From Mucilaginibacter gilvus (GTDB lineage Bacteria; Bacteroidota; Bacteroidia; Sphingobacteriales; Sphingobacteriaceae): 64,000 nt of DNA. Shown in pieces: positions 57,991-64,000 of this stretch. The translations under genes were made by a program, and so were the position numbers. The stretch covers positions 186,001 to 250,000 of the forward strand of contig NZ_SBIW01000008.1 of NCBI RefSeq assembly GCF_004054195.1, read 5' to 3'. The notes below the pieces were generated by a model. That model saw only the letters and a list, made by a program, of their open reading frames with translations. It searched no databases and was not told where the DNA came from. Within the stretch, counting starts at the first letter, position 1. Each line of letters opens with the position of its first letter.

Positions 57991-58512
57991 ATGCCTTTAA
58001 AAACAATATCGATAAAAACTGCTGCCCTGCTATTTTTAGCAAGTTTGGCCATAACTGGCTGCAAAAGCAACCCAAATTTAAAGGCCAACAAAAAGCAAAT
58101 ATCTTTTAAATCGATAGAGGGTATCACCTACACCGAAGTGGCGCGCACGCAGCAAAACGGGCTCTCATTTAACGAGTACGGGTATCATCTGAATCCTGAT
58201 TGGAGGATGCGCTTTGTGTCAGACGATTCGGTAGCGTTGTTTAGCCCGGTTAAAAAGACCTTTCTTAATTTCCCGTTGGCGCTCGGGTTCGATTCGGTGA
58301 TCTACACCAACCACTCATTTCTGAAGATGCGGCACATGAGTAAGGATAGTTTGGTGTTTGAATTACTCCTCGCCAAAAACGACAGCCTTGACGTAGGCGG
58401 CGCCAAAGTTTTTATGAAATTTTATGCCGATGAATACATCACTGATAAGCTGCACACTACCGCCGCTACGCTGCAGCATTATAAAACGCAGGATACATTA
58501 TTTGTAATGTAA
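57991..58512 (+). CDS. Lipoprotein, first part of an interrupted reading frame
   Basis: A 173-residue predicted lipoprotein; the signal has TAALLFLASLAITGC with the lipid-bearing Cys. The mature part has a beta-rich look (SIEGITYTEVARTQQNGLSFNEYGYHLNPDW, then DSVIYTNHSFLKMRHMS). It ends with TAA at 58510-58512, but the same frame carries on without interruption to 58956, so this is most likely the front half of a longer gene (about 321 residues if the stop is removed). Family not recognised. Confidence 0.65.
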   Translation: MPLKTISIKTAALLFLASLAITGCKSNPNLKANKKQISFKSIEGITYTEVARTQQNGLSFNEYGYHLNPDWRMRFVSDDSVALFSPVKKTFLNFPLALGFDSVIYTNHSFLKMRHMSKDSLVFELLLAKNDSLDVGGAKVFMKFYADEYITDKLHTTAATLQHYKTQDTLFVM

Positions 58513-58956
58513 CTGGTAGCAAAGGCAAACCTGGATATGAAAAACAGCTTTGCTGCTCAGCAACCTGTGCAACTCATTAGCAAAAGCCCACGGGTGGCTG
58601 TTCACAAGTTCACAAACGTAGCCGATTTGGCGCTAAATAATAATAATACCTCTGCCGACTACATGGACCCGGAATACAATATTACCATCAATAAAGCTTA
58701 CGGAGATTTTGATTACTCCTTTTCGGTGTATGTTGATAAAGAAGGCAAAATGTATTACGGTGAACCACTCACCGCTTTCCCTGAGGGGACATACCGGGAT
58801 AATTACATCCTTAAGTCCACAGCTGTCATGAACAGTTACATAAAGCAATACCTTTGTAATATCCCGGGGGAAACGCTTGGCATGAAGCACGCCAGTTTAA
58901 TATCGCTGCATGTAAAAGGTGTAGCCGGTGCCGGTAATAGTTTGGCGCTGCGGTAA
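58513..58956 (+). pseudogene. In-frame continuation after the stop codon of the 57991 lipoprotein
   Basis: Directly in frame with the preceding gene and separated from it only by TAA. A possible internal ATG at 58537 gives 139 residues (MKNSFAAQQPVQLISKSPRVAVHKF...), but that start has no ribosome site I can see. The codon use and the strand-rich pattern (NITINKAYGDFDYSFSVYVD) continue the upstream protein. Best read as the rear half of one gene broken by a single nonsense change. Confidence 0.5.
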
Positions 58957-59012
58957 TTGACAGTAGATAGTGTTGGCCGCGAACAAAGCGCCCGCGGCGG
59001 ATGAATGCTATA

Positions 59013-59255
59013 CTATCCTATAATTCTTTTTTTGATAAATTCCACTGCCGAATCGGCCAGGTCGGTGCCGCCGGTTTGTATCAGTGTGCCATCGTCATTT
59101 AAGGTGAGTTCGGAGCTGATATTGTCTTCTATGCAAACGTTGAGCTTGTTTTGTTCCTTAACTACTGTACATGGAACCTCGCGGCCCGAGTAATGGATAA
59201 TAAACTCGTATTTACCGTCTTTATCTGCAGGGTGGGTGTCTTTCTCGTCAATCAT
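59013..59255 (-). CDS. Small hypothetical protein
   Basis: An 80-residue acidic cytoplasmic protein: KDTHPADKDGKYEFIIHYSGREVPCTVVKEQNKLNVCIEDNISSE in its core, strand-rich, then GTDLADSAVEFIKKRIIG at the end. It carries two Cys but no metal motif. No membrane span or signal. I do not recognise a family. Upstream lies an unassigned hairpin (59310-59345). Confidence 0.5.
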   Translation of the reverse strand: MIDEKDTHPADKDGKYEFIIHYSGREVPCTVVKEQNKLNVCIEDNISSELTLNDDGTLIQTGGTDLADSAVEFIKKRIIG

Positions 59256-59309
59256 GGTTTAGCTGTTTGTAGGTATAACACAAAAAGCTTCATCATGTTT
59301 CTAAAAACG

Positions 59310-59345
59310 AAAAGAGAGAACCTGTGGGGGCTCTCTCTTTTTTTG
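59310..59345 (+). terminator. Hairpin with T-tract upstream of the small minus-strand gene
   Basis: AAAAGAGAG / CTCTCTTTT hairpin with a 14-base loop, followed by TTTTGC. No plus-strand gene ends just before it. It may stop readthrough from the minus-strand glycosyltransferase gene, or end an unlisted RNA. Confidence 0.45.
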
Positions 59346-59496
59346 CTTTTTACTGATCTTATTATTAAATCATAAAGAACGATTGGTTTATAATTGGTTT
59401 AATAACGCACAAATATAATGTCTATAGATTTAGCAGACTAATTTTTTTGAAAAATATTTATTAACAAGCACCATATCTATTAACATATTGTAAAGA

Positions 59497-60417
59497 TCAA
59501 CTGTTTTTGCGTAGGTATTTGCCTTTCAGTTGTTTAAGAAATTGTAATCCGCGGTTAAACAAGCTCCCTTTCCGGTTTTTAAGAAAATACTTAATGGCTT
59601 CATAGGCTTTTTTATCTTCTTTGATAACATCGGGGAAATATGTGACCCGTTTTTGCGCTATTTGCACCCGGTAGGTATTTTCTATATTAGAGTGCGTTCC
59701 GCTTCCATCGTGCCCGATGTTATGCACCAGCGAATGCAGCGGGTTTAGGGTTAAGCCATTGTTTAAAAAAACAGAAGCATACCACCGGATGGCCCAGGAG
59801 TTGTTGCGCCCTGCCTTAAAATCCAGTATCTGTTTCCAAAAATTCATGCTGTGATTGATGGAGAAGTTATCTATCTTCTCCTTATCAAATTGCGCTATCA
59901 ATTTATCTGCATCGGGTTCAAAGTGGTTCCAGGCGCGTGCCCAGGTTGCCCAGCCCCAGCTGAATGCCGCGCGGAAAAAGAACGTTTCGGGCAGGTTTTT
60001 ATCCTTCAGATCAAACATGTAGGCGCTCAGGTGCATCACTTGCTCATTTTTGGCATAGCGCAGCAATCCGTCGTTAAAATACTGTAGGGTATGTGGGGAA
60101 GAGAGCAGGTCGTCCTCAAACACAATCACCTTACCATACTCGGCAGCCAGTTGCGTTACCCCGGCAATGATGGAATCTGCAAGCCCAAGGTTTTGTTTAC
60201 GTTCGATAACTTTTACCGCTTTAAAGCCCGTTGTTTGCCTGGCCAGCTGCCGCACTTCGTCTACATTGGTTTTATCTGCCTCTGTTTTGGCACCATCACA
60301 AAAAATAAACAAACGCGACTCCTCTGCCAGTAAATTTTTTTGCAAATAGCTTATGGTACGGCGCGTATGGTCGGGCCGGTTATAAACAAATAGTGCTATT
60401 GGGGCAGGGGAGGACAA
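59497..60417 (-). CDS. Glycosyltransferase-like protein, GT-A fold
   Basis: A 306-residue protein with a GT-A-like start (PIALFVYNRPDHTRRTISYL) and a family-2/13-like centre: FCDGAKTEADKTN, then KVIVFEDDLLSSP with the metal-binding EDD, and FSWGWATWARAWNHF. This is the type found in Bacteroidota glycan clusters where the sugar donor binding site is EDDL. It is followed by the repeat at 60421-60450. It sits close to a methyltransferase on the same strand and likely shares a surface-sugar role. Confidence 0.82.
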   Translation of the reverse strand: MSSPAPIALFVYNRPDHTRRTISYLQKNLLAEESRLFIFCDGAKTEADKTNVDEVRQLARQTTGFKAVKVIERKQNLGLADSIIAGVTQLAAEYGKVIVFEDDLLSSPHTLQYFNDGLLRYAKNEQVMHLSAYMFDLKDKNLPETFFFRAAFSWGWATWARAWNHFEPDADKLIAQFDKEKIDNFSINHSMNFWKQILDFKAGRNNSWAIRWYASVFLNNGLTLNPLHSLVHNIGHDGSGTHSNIENTYRVQIAQKRVTYFPDVIKEDKKAYEAIKYFLKNRKGSLFNRGLQFLKQLKGKYLRKNS

Positions 60418-60420
60418 CTT

Positions 60421-60450
60421 TGATTGAGTGAATTAGTGAGTTAGTGAGTT
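60421..60450. repeat. Short-unit repeat upstream of the GT-A gene
   Basis: GAGTGAATTAGTGAGTTAGT followed by GAGTT: three imperfect copies of GTGAGTTA between the methyltransferase stop and the GT start, a few bases from the start codon. A CACGAATTT-type string (TTCGTGAAATTCGT) stands at 60476-60490. Confidence 0.5.
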
Positions 60451-60497
60451 TTTTTCACCGGTAGCAAAAGCCTTCATTCGTGAAATTCGTATTTTTA

Positions 60498-61271
60498 TTA
60501 AAAAATATCGGCCTGTTTATGGGTTTTTTTGCAAAGTACGGTGTAGGCATTCGCAAAACGTTCGTTCAGTTTCCCGCCGCTTAATTTGGCCATGCTGCTT
60601 TTTATGGTGTATTCTGCCGCTATTTTTATATCGGTAAGCAAGCTCTTCGGTTTCTTTTGATTGATATAGGTGTTGAATTGAGTTACCTCTGGCTCAATCA
60701 TCGATGTAAGATCCTTCTCTACCTCGTAACCCTCGGTCATGAGCAAATAGCGCAGGCTGGTAGGCGTGTATACGTTTATATGGCCGTAAGCCAAAAAGTG
60801 TTTAATATTTTTATCTACCCCGGCCTTATAGTCAAGAGGAACTTCTATAACAAACTGGCGGGCTACGCGTTTCATCTCGCGCAATAAAATGCGCTCGTGC
60901 TCTACATGCTCCAACACGTGCGAAAGAATAATAAGATCGAAGCTATTATCCCCGAACGGCAACTTATAACCGTCAAATTCCAGTACCGATTTTAAACCTT
61001 TTATATTGGCCGCCCGGATATGGTCAACACCACTCGCCGATATTTCCACCGCGTGATACTCAGGCGCAAAGTTTTGGTCTGACAGGTATTTCAATATACT
61101 GCCGTCGCCCGCGCCAACTTCAAGTACTTTGGCAAAGCTTTTGCCGGCGCAAACATCAACAATATGCTGTGCTTTATATTTAGCGCCCAACATACGCCAG
61201 GCCTCATCGTGTTTTTGATAAAATTCGTCGTACGCGGTTTTTACGTTGCCGCTAATGGCAGATTGTTGCAT
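60498..61271 (-). CDS. Class I SAM-dependent methyltransferase
   Basis: A 257-residue Rossmann methyltransferase. Motif I is VLEVGAGDGSILKYL, motif II is near EYHAVEISASG, and motif IV is FDLIILSHVLEHVEHERIL, after which MKRVARQFVIEVP follows. The start is the ATG at 61271; a TTG one codon upstream is not needed. It is located before a glycosyltransferase on the same strand, so a sugar- or lipid-modifying role is plausible, but the substrate is unknown. Confidence 0.85.
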   Translation of the reverse strand: MQQSAISGNVKTAYDEFYQKHDEAWRMLGAKYKAQHIVDVCAGKSFAKVLEVGAGDGSILKYLSDQNFAPEYHAVEISASGVDHIRAANIKGLKSVLEFDGYKLPFGDNSFDLIILSHVLEHVEHERILLREMKRVARQFVIEVPLDYKAGVDKNIKHFLAYGHINVYTPTSLRYLLMTEGYEVEKDLTSMIEPEVTQFNTYINQKKPKSLLTDIKIAAEYTIKSSMAKLSGGKLNERFANAYTVLCKKTHKQADIF

Positions 61272-61331
61272 CAATATAAATATATCCTAAGCGTGTAAAG
61301 TTAGCGTATTGCACAAACGTTTAAAATATTT

Positions 61332-63266
61332 TTATTTACCTAAAATAGTGAATTCCGTTCGCCTGTTCAGTTGGCGGCCGGCAGGGTTATCGGTACCGTT
61401 GGCAAGCGAGTTTGGCGCGATAGGGCTGCTTTCCCCATATCCTTTAGCGTATATACGGTTTTTATCTATCCCGTTGGCTGTAATGTAGTCCACACATGCC
61501 TGCGCGCGCTGCTGTGAAAGCGATAAATTAGCAGAAACCGTCCCCACCGAATCGGTATGTGCCGCTAATTCAACTTTAAGCGTAGGGTTATCTTTTAAAA
61601 TATCTATGAGGCCATCCAGCGCAGTTTTGGATTCTGCGCGCAGGTCGGCTTTGTTATAGTCATACAAAATGTTGCTTAGTGTAATTGGTTTTTTTACAAT
61701 AAATCTCTGCAAGCAAATTTGCGGGCTGTATAAAGTATCGGTACTTAATTTGAGCATCACCGGGATGGTTTTGGTGAAATAGCCGTCTTTTTCAACTTTA
61801 AGCTGATAATTATAACGGTTGTCGGTTTTTAAAGCGTAAGTGCCGTTTGCGTTCTGTTGGGTCACGCTTACTAACTGTTTCGATTCAACATTTATCAATG
61901 TGATCTTAACCCCTTGCAATACCTTGCCAGAGTCGCAGGACGTTATGCTGCCGCGAATATAAATTGACTTCTCATTTAATTCAAACACAGCCAAACAGCA
62001 ATCAGATTGTCTGTCGGAACTTATGTACGCCTTGAGGTCGTTGTTAGGATCCTGGAAATAATAGAGATCGTCTTTGGAAGAATTTGCAGGATATCCCAGG
62101 TTTTTTGGTGCCAGCCACTGGTTGTTTTCGTTGTAACTCTCAAAAAGATCGAACCCGCCTAAGCCTGCAAATCCTTTTGAGCTATAAACCAACCGGTTTT
62201 TAGCGGTATCAAAAAAAGGTGTTTCTTCATCATCAGCAGAATTTACCCCGCTGCCCAAATTAACCGAATTTACCGCGTCGCCATTGCTATCCAGATTACT
62301 CATCCAAATATCAAGTCCGCCCTGCCCGCCGGGTTTGTTTGACGCGTAAAAGAGGCGGTTGCCGTCCTCAGTTACTCGTGGCTGCAATGCGTTATAACTA
62401 TCGGTATTTACGTTTTTATTAAGCTGTTTTAAGGGGGACCAGGTGTTGTTTACATTTTCGCTATAATATATGGCCAGGCTAACTTTGCTCCCGTTTTTAT
62501 GCCAGCCGGTTAGATACATACGGTTGCCGGCTTTGGTAAGCGAAGGGGTTCCGTATTCTGTATTGCTGCCATCTTTTTTTACAAAACCTTCGGTGCCAAT
62601 ATTGCCGGCCTCTGTTTTGTAAATGTTGCTCAGGTATTTTTTGGCGGTCGGGCTGTATTTTGTTGAGGTTAACCACACCGCAGCATTATTTTTTATCATT
62701 GCGTAGTTTCCGCCCTCGTTGTTCCATGGCGCATTTACTTTGCTAATGGTGGTGAGCGAATGCGATGTATATTGTTGTTTTGCCAGGATGCTGGTAGCCA
62801 GTTCTCGCTCTGCCAAAGCCTTAAATTGAGCATCGCCTTTAAAACCTGTTTTAAAAAGGTGTAACTGCGCTACAGATGCATCAAAGTTTTCATTTGCCCT
62901 CAAGCACACGGCATACCATAAGCGCGTTAGCGGGTAATTCACATCATAATTATTCTCAATTATTTTAGCGTACCAGCTTTCGGCGCTGTGATAGTTTTGA
63001 TAAAGGCGATACGACTCCGCAAGCCGGTAATAAATGTAGGGGCGTTCTTCAAGCAATTTCTTCTTGCTTTCGCTGCGCCCCACATAAGTGGGGACGTTTA
63101 TGTTAGCGCTTTTACTGCTATCGGTAAGCTGCTCATAATTAAATGCGGCCTCAAAGTATTTTCCTTCATCGAAACGCCTATCGGCCAGTTTTTTAATTTC
63201 CCTGTACTGCGCAAATGCACCTGTAAAAATGAAAGAAGCAAAAAGGAATAAAATTATTGATCTCAT
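61332..63266 (-). CDS. OmpA-family protein with TPR and PD40 repeats, next to porP/sprF
   Basis: A 644-residue envelope protein. Signal peptide MRSIILFLFASFIFTGAFAQ; then TPR-like helices (about 25-150, YYRLAESYRLYQNYHSAESWY), PD40 propeller repeats (about 190-420), a carboxypeptidase-regulatory-like domain (about 430-520), and an OmpA domain (about 530-644; AAHTDSVGTVSANLSLSQQR and RQLNRRTEF). This is the PorE type: a partner of PorP in the type IX secretion trans-envelope complex. Eleven bases separate it from the porP/sprF stop upstream. Confidence 0.88.
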   Translation of the reverse strand: MRSIILFLFASFIFTGAFAQYREIKKLADRRFDEGKYFEAAFNYEQLTDSSKSANINVPTYVGRSESKKKLLEERPYIYYRLAESYRLYQNYHSAESWYAKIIENNYDVNYPLTRLWYAVCLRANENFDASVAQLHLFKTGFKGDAQFKALAERELATSILAKQQYTSHSLTTISKVNAPWNNEGGNYAMIKNNAAVWLTSTKYSPTAKKYLSNIYKTEAGNIGTEGFVKKDGSNTEYGTPSLTKAGNRMYLTGWHKNGSKVSLAIYYSENVNNTWSPLKQLNKNVNTDSYNALQPRVTEDGNRLFYASNKPGGQGGLDIWMSNLDSNGDAVNSVNLGSGVNSADDEETPFFDTAKNRLVYSSKGFAGLGGFDLFESYNENNQWLAPKNLGYPANSSKDDLYYFQDPNNDLKAYISSDRQSDCCLAVFELNEKSIYIRGSITSCDSGKVLQGVKITLINVESKQLVSVTQQNANGTYALKTDNRYNYQLKVEKDGYFTKTIPVMLKLSTDTLYSPQICLQRFIVKKPITLSNILYDYNKADLRAESKTALDGLIDILKDNPTLKVELAAHTDSVGTVSANLSLSQQRAQACVDYITANGIDKNRIYAKGYGESSPIAPNSLANGTDNPAGRQLNRRTEFTILGK

Positions 63267-63277
63267 ATTTTTTTGCG

Positions 63278-64000
63278 TTAGATCCTCGGGCAAACCTCTG
63301 CAGGGCCTGTAGTATGTTTACGGAACACGTAGCTAATAGAGAGCTCGAAGCCGCCCACGCCATTTGTTGCAGTCCTTAGTGAAGAAACATTAAAATCGTA
63401 GCTCGTGCCAATAACCAGGCTTTTTACATGATAGCCGGCGCTGGCAACGGCAGCATCGCCAAGGCGGTACATACCGCCTAATATCAGCCCGTTATCGTCG
63501 TTGAGTTTTAATTCGGAATATAGCCCTATAGCCTTGATGTTGTTTTTTTGCTGGCTGATGTAAACAGCGTGTGGCGTAATATCAAAACCATCAGCCGCTT
63601 TTATTTTAATACCCCCGTGTACATTTAAACGGTAAGGAAGCTTGCTGTTTACCCCCCCGGCAGCAAATGGGTCGTTAGGCGCTGTTAAATGTGCAAGACT
63701 GACGCCGGCAAATACATTTGCCGTATGCATTGGGTCGCCATCGAAATAAAAGATACCTGCGCTTGCATCAAAAACGGTGGCGCTTGTGCTTGTAAAGTTT
63801 TCAAAGCTGGGCAAATTAGGGTCGAAGCCGCCGCCCTGCGTATATTGGTTATCCAGCTGTAGTTTGCTTGGGTCGAAACTGCGGTTAATTACGCCTGCCT
63901 GTACGCCAAAATGAAGCTTTTGGGTCCCATCATCAGATATAGCGATACCGTAGCCAAATGAGCCGTAAGCCGCAAAATAATTATACCCGGCTGTGCCGGC
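63278..64000 (-). CDS. PorP/SprF-family type IX secretion membrane protein (5' end outside window)
   Basis: Outer-membrane beta-barrel protein of the PorP/SprF family, needed for type IX secretion or gliding in Bacteroidota. The frame is open to the window edge, so the start lies to the right. Beta strands alternate with turns throughout. Recognisable parts are the N-terminal side FGVQAGVINRSFDPSKLQ and the C-terminal LGDAAVASAGYHVKSLVIGTSYDFNVSSL and GGFELSISYVF, typical of the family. It pairs with the OmpA-family gene downstream. The first in-frame ATG-like codon inside the window (63814) is not the start. Confidence 0.86.
   Translation of the reverse strand, partial: AGTAGYNYFAAYGSFGYGIAISDDGTQKLHFGVQAGVINRSFDPSKLQLDNQYTQGGGFDPNLPSFENFTSTSATVFDASAGIFYFDGDPMHTANVFAGVSLAHLTAPNDPFAAGGVNSKLPYRLNVHGGIKIKAADGFDITPHAVYISQQKNNIKAIGLYSELKLNDDNGLILGGMYRLGDAAVASAGYHVKSLVIGTSYDFNVSSLRTATNGVGGFELSISYVFRKHTTGPAEVCPRI

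Noticed and set aside
1..64000. tRNA, rRNA, CRISPR arrays, transposases, integrases or phage genes
   Set aside because: Gaps were read for tRNA T-loops, regular spaced repeats and mobile-element proteins; none was found. The short-unit repeats have no spacers of even length and are not CRISPR.

Overview
This window is a stretch of chromosome from a Bacteroidota bacterium, most likely of the family Sphingobacteriaceae (Mucilaginibacter/Pedobacter type). The signs are -7 boxes of the form TAnnTTTG close to many genes, weak Shine-Dalgarno sites, the IPExxxVDY-type gene followed by pyk and divergent from acpP-fabF-rnc, the ileS / DksA-like / lspA operon, a PorP/SprF gene of the type IX secretion system beside an OmpA-PD40 protein, and several Bacteroidota-restricted small families (DUF4834, YfhO-like, CotH lipoprotein). 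No rRNA, tRNA, CRISPR array, insertion sequence or prophage was seen. Most of the window is ordinary core and shell genome.

Layout. 1-5.8 kb: end of a nucleotide cyclase, rpiA-msrA, an LpxH-like phosphoesterase, an unlisted 36-residue membrane peptide, dinB-like/yjjG, a DUF4279 protein and upp. 6-16 kb: uvrB, small membrane proteins, a YfhO-like protein, a lipoprotein, a ferritin-like DUF892 protein, Ku, and a large secreted protein. 16-24 kb: OmpA-PD40 protein, ileS-dksA-like-lspA, a thioredoxin and a SIMPL protein. 24-35.4 kb: pyk, IPExxxVDY, acpP-fabF-rnc, then yicC, gmk, nadD, miaE, a flavin monooxygenase and an RsmI-like methylase. 35.4-48.7 kb: aminotransferase, acyl desaturase, PA2169-type protein, a surface-glycan group (GT2, GT4, hexapeptide acyltransferase, methyltransferase), ilvE, a tryptophan dioxygenase relative, a ClC channel, a universal stress protein and a serine-metabolism chimera. 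48.8-64 kb: M28 peptidase, a trypsin-like protein, SDR, CotH, a PAS histidine kinase, dgkA-recO, an interrupted lipoprotein, a second glycan pair and the OmpA/PorP pair of type IX secretion.

The points I rate highest are: (1) IleRS carries a swapped class I signature, G54-I-H-H57 in place of HxGH; (2) many intergenic gaps are filled, from stop codon to start codon, by degenerate tandem copies of a short unit arranged as an inverted pair, with a different unit at each gap, and in three places an arm ends at or within a few bases of a -7 promoter box; (3) a phosphoserine phosphatase is fused to a SerA that has lost its NAD-binding domain but kept the ACT domain; (4) two genes run in frame through a single stop codon (a lipoprotein at 57991-58956 and a small two-helix membrane protein at 54397-54600).

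Genes that work together: acpP-fabF with the desaturase (fatty acids); uvrB, recO and Ku (DNA repair); gmk, upp and nadD (nucleotides and NAD); ileS, miaE, rnc, yicC and the RsmI-like methylase (translation and RNA); and the glycosyltransferase groups with the dgkA and LpxH-like genes (cell envelope).
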